Part shown: positions 1-9,104 of the stretch, piece by piece
How the letters are laid out: every line of letters begins with the position of its first letter
Numbering within the stretch: the first letter of the stretch is position 1
Program-made: the position numbers and the translations under genes
Assembly (NCBI GenBank): GCA_963709775.1
Contig: CAVPXS010000005.1
Location: forward strand, 1 to 64,000
From: Salinimicrobium sp963709775
Lineage (GTDB): Bacteria > Bacteroidota > Bacteroidia > Flavobacteriales > Flavobacteriaceae
DNA: 64,000 bases
Direction: 5' to 3'
Notes under the pieces: generated by a model
Databases searched by the model: none
What the model was told of the DNA's origin: nothing
What the model saw: only the letters and a program-made list of their open reading frames with translations

Positions 1-314
1 TTCACCTGTAGCACATTTTATTCTTAAAAATTCCCCTTTTTGAACCCCATACTTACCTTCGGGTACCTTATAATCCCCAACTCCTCCAGAAAAAGCAGAC
101 TGCATAATAATCTTCGTGCCATCCCGAGATCGGTTAATCGATTGTTACAGGAATTACTTCCTGAAGTAGCAGCTTCTGGTGCTACAAAATTTTCAGGTGC
201 ATCTGTAGCGGCTCTCAGCACCGGCTTCATTGACCTGGTTTCCATAGTACTGCCACAACCAAAGAGAATGATCGTAGAAAACACCAGGAGTGCATTTTGA
301 AATTTGTTTTTCAT
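1..314 (-). CDS. Lipoprotein of unknown function, 3' end outside window, frameshifted
   Basis: The start at 314 is chosen because MKNKFQNALLVF opens a typical lipoprotein signal ending in a lipobox (LFGC, Cys about residue 20). An upstream in-frame ATG at 401 only adds a non-signal tail. The original frame stops at 24. From about position 134 downward the frame one base over reads DGTKIIMQSAFSGGVGDYKV and stays open to the window edge, ending ...GEFLRIKCATGE. That frame looks like the true continuation, so one base is missing or two are extra near 121-134. The product would be an outer-membrane or periplasmic lipoprotein. I do not recognise a family. No neighbour suggests a role. Confidence 0.6.
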
Positions 315-453
315 ATCGGTTTGAATTAGTACAGTAGAAATTAGGAAATTTTTCAATTCCCTTCTAAAAATTTTCCTCTGAAAAAGAGCACCAAAAAACA
401 CCTTTTTTGAAAGGATATATTTATTGCACTAATCTTAAAATAAAAGTTCCCAC

Positions 454-825
454 TTATTCCGAATATGCTATGGTGGTCAAAAGGGCATTTTCTGCCTGTC
501 TTGAATCCAGGCGGGTATGTTGCACTACTACCGGCACCGAAGATTCGATCACACAGGCATAATCTGTACCTAAAGGCACAGGCGCAGGATCTTTCAGGTC
601 ATTGAACCTTAAATGTTTAGTGCGCTGAGCCTCTACGGTCACTTTATAGGGCCCCACAGGATCTTTATCTGAGAAAAAGATGGTCAATTCCACCTCAGCA
701 TCCTCATTCGAGGTGTTGAGAATACAGGCCGTTTCATGACTTGTGAATTCCGGTTCCTTTCCTGTTCCATATTTCGGGATGTAGCCTTCAGCGATTACCC
801 AGGTCTTTTTTCCTAATGCTTTCAT
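454..825 (-). CDS. ASRT-family (sensory rhodopsin transducer-like) small-molecule-binding protein
   Basis: This 123-residue protein is a close homologue of the Anabaena sensory rhodopsin transducer (PF07100). Diagnostic stretches are WVIAEGYIPKYGTG (residues 9-22), SHETACILN, FSDKDPVGPY, RTKHLRFNDL and VVVQHTRLDSRQAENALL near the C terminus. The family forms a small soluble beta-sandwich. It was first known as the partner of Anabaena sensory rhodopsin, but most members occur without rhodopsin and have been proposed to bind small ligands, possibly sugars. It begins only 3 nt after the GH13 alpha-glucosidase gene and ends a four-gene operon with two GH13 enzymes and a flavin oxidoreductase. No rhodopsin gene is present in the window. 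A carbohydrate-sensing or -binding role is an inference from this context. Confidence 0.88.
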   Translation of the reverse strand: MKALGKKTWVIAEGYIPKYGTGKEPEFTSHETACILNTSNEDAEVELTIFFSDKDPVGPYKVTVEAQRTKHLRFNDLKDPAPVPLGTDYACVIESSVPVVVQHTRLDSRQAENALLTTIAYSE

Positions 826-828
826 TGT

Positions 829-2424
829 TTATTTCAGTTTTATAACTAGTCCCATATTGGCCGGGATGTTTATTTTATCATTTATTTCTTTGCCTTCAAA
901 TTCTTCGTGGGATGAAACTTCCACAGTTCCTTTCCAATTGAAGTCGGGAGCAAAATTCAATTCTGAATCTGTGAGATTTAAAACCATAAGGAACTGCTGT
1001 TTTTCGTATTTCCTGATGTAAGAAAGAATTCCCTTTTCAGAAAATACAGGCAGATATCTACCGACATGCAATGCCGGCTCCTGCGCCCTTATCTTTAAAA
1101 GTTTCCTGTGCAGCTGAAGCATGGAACCAGGCTGGTCCCATTGCTTCTTTACATTAATTTCTTTAAAATTATCCATAAGCGGAAGCCAGGGTTCTCCTTT
1201 AGTAAATCCTGCATTTTTTGTGGCATCCCACTGCATGGGGGTTCGTTCGGGATCCCGGCTGCGCCCTACGCCCGGTTCATTCAAAGCCTGTGGATCCTGA
1301 ATCTTATCCTTTGGAATATCCACATCCTGCATCCCCAGTTCATCCCCATAGTAAATGGTGGGCGTTCCTCTAAGCGTTAGCAACAGTATTGCTGCATTTC
1401 TTGCCTGCTCCTTTCCCACCCTGCTTGCAATTCGGGATTTATCATGGTTTCCTAAAACCCAGTTGGGCCAGCCATATTCAGGAAGTGCTCCTTCATATTC
1501 ATCGATCGTAGCTTTGATCCTGTCAGCATTCCAGGGAAGCTGCAGCAGTTGAAAATTGAAAGGCAAATGAGCACCCTGATTGTCTTCTCCGTAATAGCTT
1601 ACGAGTTTACTTATTGGCAGGTAAATTTCTCCAATGAGTAATCTCTCATCAAATTCATCGATTACCTTCCGCATTTTATGCACTATGTCATGAACTTCAT
1701 CCTGATCTGTTGAATAGGCCGGAAGTAATTTGCTGTAGGAATTCATTCCTTCCTTATAATCAGGATTTGGTGGATCATCTCTTAAGTGTTCGTCTTTGAT
1801 CATATGCCACATCACATCTACCCTAAAACCGTCTACTCCCTTCTTGAGCCAATACCTCATTATGGCCAGCATTGCCTGTTGCAAATCGGGGTTTCTCCAA
1901 TTGAGATCGGGTTGTTCTTTTAGGAAAGCATGGTAATAGTACTGTTCGGTTTCCTCATCATATTCCCAGCCGCTACCTCCAAAAACACTTAACCAGTTAT
2001 TAGGTGGGCCTCCATCCTTACCGGGATCTTTCCAAATGTACCAGTCCCGTTTATGATTGTTTTTAGAACTTTTGGATTCCAGGAACCATGGATGTTTATT
2101 TGAAGAATGATTAGGTACTAGGTCGAGGATTAGTTTCATCCCTCTTTGATGTACTTCCCTAAGCAATTCATCAAAATCCTTCATTTCTCCAAATAGAGGA
2201 TGGATACCGGTATAATCACTCACATCATATCCAAAATCGGCCATGGGAGAAGGATAAATGGGCGATATCCACACAGCATCGATACCCAGATCCTTTAGGT
2301 AATCGAGTTTTTCTATTATTCCACGTAGGTCTCCTACACCATCACCATCACTGTCTTTATAGGATCTGGGGTAAATTTGATACACTACTCCCTTGTGCCA
2401 CCATAAGTATTCTTTGTAATTCAT
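829..2424 (-). CDS. GH13 alpha-glucosidase / oligo-1,6-glucosidase-like
   Basis: This is a cytoplasmic glycoside hydrolase family 13 enzyme of 531 residues with no signal peptide. The (beta/alpha)8 motifs are complete: DLVPNH at 101-106, GFRVDV at 199-204 with nucleophile Asp203, GEIYLP with acid/base Glu266, and GNHDKSR around 325-331. The N-terminal GVVYQIYPRSYKDSDGDGVG and the QPDLNW motif are typical of the oligo-1,6-glucosidase/alpha-glucosidase subfamilies (GH13_17/23/31-like). It would release glucose from short alpha-glucosides; linkage preference cannot be read from the sequence. Its start overlaps the end of the TreS-like gene by 4 bp (ATGA), which indicates translational coupling. 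The ASRT gene follows 3 nt later. Confidence 0.88.
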   Translation of the reverse strand: MNYKEYLWWHKGVVYQIYPRSYKDSDGDGVGDLRGIIEKLDYLKDLGIDAVWISPIYPSPMADFGYDVSDYTGIHPLFGEMKDFDELLREVHQRGMKLILDLVPNHSSNKHPWFLESKSSKNNHKRDWYIWKDPGKDGGPPNNWLSVFGGSGWEYDEETEQYYYHAFLKEQPDLNWRNPDLQQAMLAIMRYWLKKGVDGFRVDVMWHMIKDEHLRDDPPNPDYKEGMNSYSKLLPAYSTDQDEVHDIVHKMRKVIDEFDERLLIGEIYLPISKLVSYYGEDNQGAHLPFNFQLLQLPWNADRIKATIDEYEGALPEYGWPNWVLGNHDKSRIASRVGKEQARNAAILLLTLRGTPTIYYGDELGMQDVDIPKDKIQDPQALNEPGVGRSRDPERTPMQWDATKNAGFTKGEPWLPLMDNFKEINVKKQWDQPGSMLQLHRKLLKIRAQEPALHVGRYLPVFSEKGILSYIRKYEKQQFLMVLNLTDSELNFAPDFNWKGTVEVSSHEEFEGKEINDKINIPANMGLVIKLK

Positions 2425-4061
2425 AAGAAGTTATGTTTTTTATGCATCCACCTGTATCCATAAGGGGTTAGCTTCACTTCAGCTTTTTCGGGGTCGTAAT
2501 TTTCATATCTTATATTTCCAAAGACATCTACAACATCCTTAAATAATTCTTTATCCACTTCGAGTTTTATAGTAATTTCTTTTCCCGAGAAATTGTGGAA
2601 TGCTACTCCCATCCCTTTTTCAGATTTTGTATAGTGTCCCAGTACATGAGGGTTACCGGTGTCAATGACGTGGTTACGACCCCATCCAAATTCCGCAAAT
2701 TCTTTGCGGTAATCTATGGCTTTAGAGATCCAGGTAAGAAAAGAATCGGGATCTCTCAATTGATCACTTACATTAACTTTCTCATAGCCAAAATCTCCTC
2801 CGGAAATGACATTTCTAATAAGATTTTCTGTGGGTGCAGTAGAAAATCCGCCGTTCCTGTCATTAGCCCACTGCATAACTGTGCGAACACTGGAACGACC
2901 TTCCATTGAAAGATCTTCCCCCATTCCAATTTCTTCACCATACCGCAATACCGGTGTGCCGGGAATTGTAAAAAGAAGACTGTGAGCCAGTTCCATTTTT
3001 TTCCGGTCATTTCCGAGCATTGAAGCCAATCTCCGTCTTATTCCCCTACCAAAAATGCGCATGTTTTCTTTGGGGGCAAAAGCTTTAAAAACCTCTTCCC
3101 TTTCGGTTCTGCTCAATTTGTCGAGGTTTAATTCGTCATGATTCCGAAGAAATGTTGCGAGCTGTTCTTTTTTGGTAATTTCTTCAGGCATTCTTTGCAG
3201 TGCACGGGCTACAGGAATAGCTTCTTCCCTGGCAAAAGACAGGTACATGAAGTTATTCACATAAAAATTAAAGAGCATATGCATCTGGTCCTCATTCCCC
3301 AGGTATTTATTGTATTGGTTTGGATCAAGGTCTACTTCGGCCAGCAAAATAGCATCGGGTTTTTGAGTTTCAACAAATTCCCTGAAATTCCGGAAGATCT
3401 TATGTGGATCTCCTTCAAAGTCCATTCTGCCTTTTTCCTTGAACATATGAGGCGCTGCGTCTATCCTGAAGCCCGAAACTCCTATTTTCAACCAGAATTG
3501 CATAATCCTGAATATTTCCTCCTGAACTTGCGGGTTGGCAATATTTAGATCGGGTTGATGTGGATAGAAGGAATGGAAATAATAAGCCTTAGCAGTACGA
3601 TCATATTTCCAGCTGATGCTTTCTTCACCTTCGGCTGCCATCATATTTTTTTCCGGGTCCTCAGGCTTTTCATCTACCCAGATATAGTAGTCTCTGTATT
3701 TGGAATTTTTGTCCTTCCGGGATTCCTGAAACCAGAAATGTTCAGTCGAAGTGTGATTAACTGCAAGGTCAATCAATACTCTTATTCCAACTTCTTCCGC
3801 AGCATCAATGAGCTGAGTGAAATGACCTAAGTCCCCGAGACGGGGATCAATTTTATAATAATCTCTTACGTCATAGCCGTTATCTCTGTTGGGTGTATCA
3901 AAAATTGGCAGGAGCCAGAGACAGGTGATCCCAAGGCTTGAAAGGTATGGAAGGGCATTTTTAAGTCCTTTGAAATCTCCGGTGCCGTCACCCGTTGCAT
4001 CCTTAAAAGTTTCTACATCCAGTGAATAGATCACTGCATTTTTGTACCAGTATTTATTCAT
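2421..4061 (-). CDS. GH13 trehalose synthase-like enzyme without maltokinase domain
   Basis: This 546-residue GH13 protein resembles the trehalose-synthase branch (GH13_16). The motifs are DLAVNH (98-103), GFRIDAAPHMF with nucleophile Asp about 201, LAEVDLDPNQY with Glu about 242, and FLRNHDE around 304-310. The same order and spacing occur in the TreS half of the fusion protein at 55.7 kb (GFRLDAVPYLF, LLAEANMWP, FLRNHDELT), so the two are paralogues. It lacks the C-terminal kinase. TreS isomerises trehalose and maltose, but family members of this length may instead be hydrolases or glucosyltransferases, so the exact reaction is open. It sits second in the ASRT operon, 9 nt after the oxidoreductase gene and overlapping the downstream GH13 by 4 bp. 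Confidence 0.8.
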   Translation of the reverse strand: MNKYWYKNAVIYSLDVETFKDATGDGTGDFKGLKNALPYLSSLGITCLWLLPIFDTPNRDNGYDVRDYYKIDPRLGDLGHFTQLIDAAEEVGIRVLIDLAVNHTSTEHFWFQESRKDKNSKYRDYYIWVDEKPEDPEKNMMAAEGEESISWKYDRTAKAYYFHSFYPHQPDLNIANPQVQEEIFRIMQFWLKIGVSGFRIDAAPHMFKEKGRMDFEGDPHKIFRNFREFVETQKPDAILLAEVDLDPNQYNKYLGNEDQMHMLFNFYVNNFMYLSFAREEAIPVARALQRMPEEITKKEQLATFLRNHDELNLDKLSRTEREEVFKAFAPKENMRIFGRGIRRRLASMLGNDRKKMELAHSLLFTIPGTPVLRYGEEIGMGEDLSMEGRSSVRTVMQWANDRNGGFSTAPTENLIRNVISGGDFGYEKVNVSDQLRDPDSFLTWISKAIDYRKEFAEFGWGRNHVIDTGNPHVLGHYTKSEKGMGVAFHNFSGKEITIKLEVDKELFKDVVDVFGNIRYENYDPEKAEVKLTPYGYRWMHKKHNFL

Positions 4062-4070
4062 CTTGATGTG

Positions 4071-5036
4071 TTATTGCTGTTGAAGGTTTGGAAGCACTTC
4101 TTTCCCAAAGAAATTTATATAATCTTCCTGTTGCTCATTTACATTATGAATGATCACTTTTTCAAATCCCATTTCATTGAACGTTTTGATTTTTTCAATA
4201 AAGACATCTGCATCACTTCCAATGATCACGTGCTTTTCCATATCTTCTTTTCTGGTGTTTTGGCCTATGGCATCAAATTTTTCGGGGCTGTCTATATCTG
4301 CAATTAGTTTACTTGGGTAAATATTATTTCTCCATTGTTCCCAGGCACCATCCAAGGCTTTTTCACGGGTGCTCGCATAGGATATTTGCACTTTCAAAGC
4401 CAAAGGTTTTTCACTTCCATCTGCCCCCCTAAAGGCTTTCACCATTTTTTCAAGTTCCTCAACGGGTTTGGAGATTGTGATCATCCCATCTGCCCAGGAA
4501 GAGAGCCAGGCTGCTGTTTTTTCGGTAATAGCTGCTCCATACACTGTGGGAGTTTGAGTGGGCTTGGTAAAGAGTTTAGCCCTTTCGACTGTAAACATCC
4601 CTTTATGGTTGAGATATCCGTCTTCCTGCCAAAGACGCCGCATTACTTCGACCGATTCCTGTAATCGTTTATTTCTGTCCCTCTTTGGCGGCCATTTCTC
4701 CCCTGTGATATTTTCATTAAGAAGTTGACCACTGCCAGAACAGAGAAAAAATCTTCCCGGAAACATTTGATCCAGCGTCGCCACAGCCTGTGCAATTATA
4801 GCAGGATGATATCTTTGGCCTGGAGCATTTACTATCCCGTATTCCAGGTTTGTAGCCTGCATTGCCGCTCCCAGCCAGCTCCATGCGAATCCACTTTGTC
4901 CCTGCTTGTCACTCCAGGGATGGAAATGATCTGACGATAAGACAGCTTTAAAACCTGCATCTTCTGCCTGCTGAACAAGTTTGAGCAGATGGCCGGGGGT
5001 AAATTGTTCGTGGGAAGCGTGAAATCCAATTTTCAT
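4071..5036 (-). CDS. LLM-class flavin-dependent oxidoreductase (TIGR03885-like, non-F420)
   Basis: This is a 321-residue luciferase-like TIM-barrel protein. It has the bacterial-luciferase fold signs: MKIGFHASHEQFTPGHLLKL at the start, SSDHFHPWSD, the MFPGRFFLCSGSGQLLNE region, a PTVYGAAITEKTAAWLSSWA core and VIIGSDADVFIEKI near the end. It matches what I know of TIGR03885, members of the F420-type LLM family found in organisms without F420 biosynthesis, so FMN is the likely cofactor. The substrate is unknown. It is the first gene of the operon leading into the two GH13 enzymes and ASRT. The start at 5036 is the only good one and has no strong ribosome binding site. Confidence 0.75.
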   Translation of the reverse strand: MKIGFHASHEQFTPGHLLKLVQQAEDAGFKAVLSSDHFHPWSDKQGQSGFAWSWLGAAMQATNLEYGIVNAPGQRYHPAIIAQAVATLDQMFPGRFFLCSGSGQLLNENITGEKWPPKRDRNKRLQESVEVMRRLWQEDGYLNHKGMFTVERAKLFTKPTQTPTVYGAAITEKTAAWLSSWADGMITISKPVEELEKMVKAFRGADGSEKPLALKVQISYASTREKALDGAWEQWRNNIYPSKLIADIDSPEKFDAIGQNTRKEDMEKHVIIGSDADVFIEKIKTFNEMGFEKVIIHNVNEQQEDYINFFGKEVLPNLQQQ

Positions 5037-5201
5037 AAATAGCAGCTTTAATTAGAATGATTCAATGTTTCCTCCTAAATTATAAAGCTTTACACGATAA
5101 ACCGGATTTCTGTTATTAAAAAAATGATAAATTGTCTGATCCTCATCAACATCGACCAAAGGAACATGACCTCAATCATGCTCTGCCAGGATATATAAAA
5201 T

Positions 5202-5209
5202 TACCTTTG
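5202..5209 (+). promoter_or_regulatory. -7 element (TACCTTTG) before hemerythrin gene
   Basis: TACCTTTG matches the Bacteroidota TAnnTTTG -7 consensus and lies 19 nt before the ATG at 5228. No exact TTG is found at the expected -33 spacing. The rest of the 5037-5227 gap shows no other recognisable element. Confidence 0.4.
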
Positions 5210-5227
5210 TGAAGCAATAAAGAAATT

Positions 5228-5695
5228 ATGACAAAGCCTACTCCCCTTAAACGACATGATGCGCTGAAACCTTTGAGCAGAGACCATCACCACGGGCTGC
5301 TTTTATGCTGGAAAATAAGAGAAGGATTAAAAAAGAATGTCCCACTCGACCGAATTAAAAAGTATACCGATTTCTTCTTTACTTCTCAATTAAGACCACA
5401 TTTTAAGTTTGAGGAGGAGGAAATATTTCCCTTATTGGGAGATTCTCATCCCATGAGCGTTAGGGCTATAAAAGAACATTCCCGACTGCAGGATCTCTTT
5501 AAAGCTGAAGCGGTTAAGGAAACCTTCACCTCAATAGAAAAAGAATTGAATGACCATATAAGGTTTGAGGAAAGGGAACTATTCAGAGAGCTGCAGGAAA
5601 CAGTTCCCGAAGAAAAGCTTAAGATCATAGCCAATAAGGAAGAGGAAGTTATTACTCCAGATCCCGATGATTGGGATGATAAATTCTGGAAATAG
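5228..5695 (+). CDS. Hemerythrin-like HHE domain protein
   Basis: This is a 155-residue, mostly helical cytoplasmic protein with the HHE cation-binding pattern: SRDHHHG near residues 18-24, RPHFKFEEEEIFPLL around 56-70, a KEHSRL helix near 80, and NDHIRFEERELF around 103-114. The spaced His and Glu residues would bind a di-iron centre. Family members bind O2 or NO, or handle iron and redox stress; which applies here is not visible. The acidic tail ends in DDWDDKFWK. It converges on corA: its stop lies about 9 nt from the frame-corrected corA stop. Confidence 0.82.
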   Translation: MTKPTPLKRHDALKPLSRDHHHGLLLCWKIREGLKKNVPLDRIKKYTDFFFTSQLRPHFKFEEEEIFPLLGDSHPMSVRAIKEHSRLQDLFKAEAVKETFTSIEKELNDHIRFEERELFRELQETVPEEKLKIIANKEEEVITPDPDDWDDKFWK

Positions 5696-5704
5696 AAGGC
5701 ACCT

Positions 5705-6788
5705 CTATAGCCATCGTTTCCGTCTGAAATAGAAAAGCATCCCCACAATTAACAGGAACATTGCAATCAATAAAATGGGATAACTGTAACTGATACTCTA
5801 ATTCGGGCATGAATTCAAAATTCATCCCATAGATACCGGCCAGGAATGTGAGGGGAATGAAGATAGAAGCCATTATGGTAAGCACTTTCATAACCTCGTT
5901 CATCTTGTTGCTAATCGTGGTCATATACATATCCATTAGGCCCCAGGTCATTTCCCTGTAGATCTCAATATTTTCTGAAACCTGCAGCATATGGTCATAA
6001 AGGTCTCTTATGTAGTTTATGGTTTGCTCCTGTACCAGGTTGTGATTCATTTTTTCCAGGCGACTTACCACTTCCCTTAGCGGGTTCACAGCACGTCTTA
6101 TTCTAAGCATAGTGCGCTTTAGTTCCTGGATTTCAAGAATGGTATCATCCTTTGGTCGGGCATCAAAAAGGCGCTCTTCCATTGCCTCTATCTTATCACT
6201 CATATCATCTATGACCAGAAAATAATGATCCACTATGGCATCTAAAAGGGCAAAAACAAGGTAATCTGCCCCACGGCTCCTTATTCTGCCTTTTTCAGTG
6301 GAAAGTCTTTCTCTTACTCCGTCAAAAACGTCTCCCCCGGCCTCCTGGAATGTGAGCACATAATTCTTTCCCAAAACTATGCTGATATGTTCATTTTCAA
6401 GCCGCCCATCTTCTTTGTAGTAAAGCATTTTTGCAACAATGAAGAAATAATCTTTATACTCATCGATTTTAGGACGTTGGTTGGTGTTTACAATATCTTC
6501 AATAATCAATGGATGAAGCTCGTAATACTTTCCTATCTTTTCAATTTCACTGGTGTTACTAAGGCCGTCAATATTGATCCAGGTGGTGCGGTCCTCTTCT
6601 TCAAACTGAAATGCATCTTCTGGCTGTTTTGAAGTAAACCTCTCATACTTTTCGGCATTATAATCAATTACCTCCAGTAAAGTTTCTACCTGTTCCTTTC
6701 TTCCAACATAAGTTACAGTTCCCGGTGCCTGGTGAAGAGCTTTATTAGACTTTGGCCTTTTGGAGAGGTAGCGCGTTCTTTTAACCAT
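5705..6788 (-). CDS. corA: Magnesium/cobalt transporter CorA, frameshifted near the 3' end
   Basis: This is a CorA-type Mg2+/Co2+ channel. The long cytoplasmic N domain and coiled stalk are followed by TM1 with the hallmark YGMNF motif (about residues 325-329) after SIFIPLTFLAGI. In the frame as read, the protein departs from the family right after FEFMPELEY and runs on to 5652 into the hemerythrin gene. One base over, from about 5791 downward, the sequence reads YPILLIAMFLLIVGMLFYF then RRKRWL and stops at 5705. This is the expected TM2 and basic CorA tail. A single extra base near 5789-5795 therefore disrupts TM2. The corrected length is about 360 residues, normal for the family. The start at 6788 gives MVKRTRYLSKRP. 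Confidence 0.88.
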
Positions 6789-6904
6789 ACAAGAATAATT
6801 TCTTTAAAAGTAAGAATTTCCTCTTACCTAAAGCTCACTATAAAAAGTTGTATTTAACAATCCTCTGCCATTGAGCATTGGTAGGGTTTCATTTTCTTTG
6901 TAAC

Positions 6905-9007
6905 ATGGTAGAGGAGGCAAAATTATTAGGTACATTAAAGGAATATTTCGGTTATGACAGTTTCAGGCCGTTGCAACGGGAGATTATAGATTCAGTTTTT
7001 GAGGGAAATGATAATCTGGTGATCATGCCCACAGGTGGCGGAAAATCTATTTGTTTTCAGCTTCCTGCCATTTTGCTTCCGGGGATCACCATTGTGATCT
7101 CTCCCCTTATTGCCCTTATGAAAGACCAGGTGGATGGATTAACCGCCAATGGTATTCCCGCTGCATTTCTCAACAGCAGTCAGCAGGAAAAAGAGCAACA
7201 GGAGATCTTCAGCAAGATCGAAAGAAATGAGATCAAACTGCTTTATGTAGCTCCCGAAAGTCTTCAGTATATCGACACTGTTTTTTCCGCAGGAAATATC
7301 AGCTTAATAGCTATTGATGAAGCACATTGTATTTCCAGCTGGGGTCATGACTTTAGGCCTGCATATACGCAATTGGGTTACCTAAAGAACCGTCATCCCG
7401 AAACTCCTGTAATTGCCCTTACCGCAACGGCCGATAAAGCTACACGCCAGGATATTTGTGAGCAACTCAATATTCCTCACGCCAGGAAACATATTTCTTC
7501 TTTCGACCGAAAAAACCTGAGCCTGGAAGTTCGCCCCGGAATTAAAAAATTTGAACAGATTTCGGCATTTTTGAAAGGTAGAAAGTCTGAAAGTGGTATC
7601 ATTTACTGCCTTAGCCGAAAGAATACAGAAGAACTTGCGGCAAAATTGAAAGCGAAAAACCATAAAGCTGAAGCTTATCATGCCGGACTTTCTCATAATG
7701 ACCGCATTACGATTCAGGAGGATTTCATCAATGATCGCACAGATATAATTTGTGCCACTATTGCCTTTGGAATGGGAATCGATAAATCCAATGTTCGATG
7801 GGTGATTCACTATAACATGCCGAAAAATCTGGAGGGTTATTACCAGGAAATTGGGCGGGCCGGTCGTGACGGATTACCCTCCTCTACCCTGCTGTTCCAT
7901 AGTTATGCCGATGTGGTGCAGTTGCAAAAGTTTGCTGAAGGTTCGGGAAATTCTGAAGTTCAGCTGGCAAAACTTGAGCGCATGAAGCAATATTCTGAAG
8001 CTCTAAGTTGCCGCCGAAGGATCCTGCTAAGCTACTTTGGTGAAGTAATTTCCAAAGATTGCGGTAATTGTGATGTTTGTAAAAATCCGCCTGAATTCTT
8101 CGACGGAACTTTATTAGCTCAAAAGGCACTTTCAACAATTTTCAGGCTTCGGGAACAGGAACCTGTTTCGATGGTTATCGATGTTTTAAGGGGAGCCCAG
8201 AATGCACAGGTGCTCGAAAAAGGATATCAGCAGTTAACTACTTATGGCATTGCACAGGATGTTTCCTGGAGGGACTGGCAGCAATACATGATCCAATTGA
8301 TCAATATGGGCTATGTTGAAATTGCTTTTCATGATCAAAACAAACTACGACTTACCAGTCTTGCCAAAAATGTGCTTTTTGAAGGAGAAAAAGTCTTGCT
8401 CGCAGAGGTGATCCAGGCCGAACTAAGAAAAGAACAGGCTGTAGCAGAAAAAACTTCAGAAAATACCCTTTTTGAGAGGTTAAGAAAACTGCGGCTTGAG
8501 CTTTCAAAAGACGAAGGAATTCCTGCCTATCTCATTTTTAATGACGCCACTTTAAAAGAAATGGAAAAGGAAAGACCTATGACCGATGAAGACTTCATGC
8601 AGATTAGTGGCGTGGGGAGACAAAAAATGCAAAATTACGGTTACAGGTTTATCAAAGAGATCATCGCGCACGGCAAAGAAAAGAGGGAGAAGAAAGCCCG
8701 CAAAAAAGGAAATACTTATAAGGAGACCTTTAAACTTTATAAGGAAGGAATGACCATTGAAGAAATTGCTCAAACCAGGAACCTTGCTCCTACTACGATT
8801 TTTTCCCATCTCTCAAAATTGTATGATTCAGGTGAAGGTGTTGATCTAAAGAAATTTATTTCAGAAGGTGATCTTGAGGCCGTAAAGAAAGCCAAATCCA
8901 AACTAGATAATCCCGATGCCTTAAAGCCGTATTTTGAACATTTTCAGGAGGAAATGGATTACGGAACTATAAGAATGGCATTGACGATCCTGAGCAAAGA
9001 GGGATAA
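6905..9007 (+). CDS. recQ: ATP-dependent DNA helicase RecQ
   Basis: This 3'-5' DNA helicase for recombination and replication-fork repair starts at the ATG at 6905 (MVEEAKLLGTLKEYFGY), not at the upstream TTG. The domain order is SF2 motor with MPTGGGKSICFQ (Walker A) and DEAH, then a helicase C domain with the QEIGRAGRDG motif. A zinc-binding region with CRRRILLSYF and CGNCDVC follows, then a winged helix, and an HRDC domain around 530-595 ending ISGVGRQKMQNYG. A further C-terminal helix-turn-helix (TIEEIAQTRNLAPTTIFSHL) is present, as in many Bacteroidota RecQ proteins. The length of 700 residues is normal. It converges with the truA-like gene. Confidence 0.95.
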   Translation: MVEEAKLLGTLKEYFGYDSFRPLQREIIDSVFEGNDNLVIMPTGGGKSICFQLPAILLPGITIVISPLIALMKDQVDGLTANGIPAAFLNSSQQEKEQQEIFSKIERNEIKLLYVAPESLQYIDTVFSAGNISLIAIDEAHCISSWGHDFRPAYTQLGYLKNRHPETPVIALTATADKATRQDICEQLNIPHARKHISSFDRKNLSLEVRPGIKKFEQISAFLKGRKSESGIIYCLSRKNTEELAAKLKAKNHKAEAYHAGLSHNDRITIQEDFINDRTDIICATIAFGMGIDKSNVRWVIHYNMPKNLEGYYQEIGRAGRDGLPSSTLLFHSYADVVQLQKFAEGSGNSEVQLAKLERMKQYSEALSCRRRILLSYFGEVISKDCGNCDVCKNPPEFFDGTLLAQKALSTIFRLREQEPVSMVIDVLRGAQNAQVLEKGYQQLTTYGIAQDVSWRDWQQYMIQLINMGYVEIAFHDQNKLRLTSLAKNVLFEGEKVLLAEVIQAELRKEQAVAEKTSENTLFERLRKLRLELSKDEGIPAYLIFNDATLKEMEKERPMTDEDFMQISGVGRQKMQNYGYRFIKEIIAHGKEKREKKARKKGNTYKETFKLYKEGMTIEEIAQTRNLAPTTIFSHLSKLYDSGEGVDLKKFISEGDLEAVKKAKSKLDNPDALKPYFEHFQEEMDYGTIRMALTILSKEG

Positions 9008-9104
9008 ATGCTGCTCAGGCTTCAGTAATAATGTATTTGATCTACCTAATTAGTACTGGCTCCTAATTCCATAAGGAACTACCCCGGCTCATTCCCATCA
9101 GACA

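Noticed and set aside
40..300. Open frame on the plus strand opposite the left-edge lipoprotein gene
   Set aside because: It lies antisense to a frame with a clear lipoprotein signal and a convincing continuation, and has no recognisable domain.
454..825. ASRT gene as evidence for a local rhodopsin signalling pair
   Set aside because: No seven-TM retinal protein is encoded in the window; the neighbours are GH13 enzymes and a flavoprotein.
2421..2424. The 4-bp overlap of the two GH13 genes as a sign of gene fusion decay
   Set aside because: ATGA overlaps are ordinary translational coupling; both proteins are full length with all motifs.
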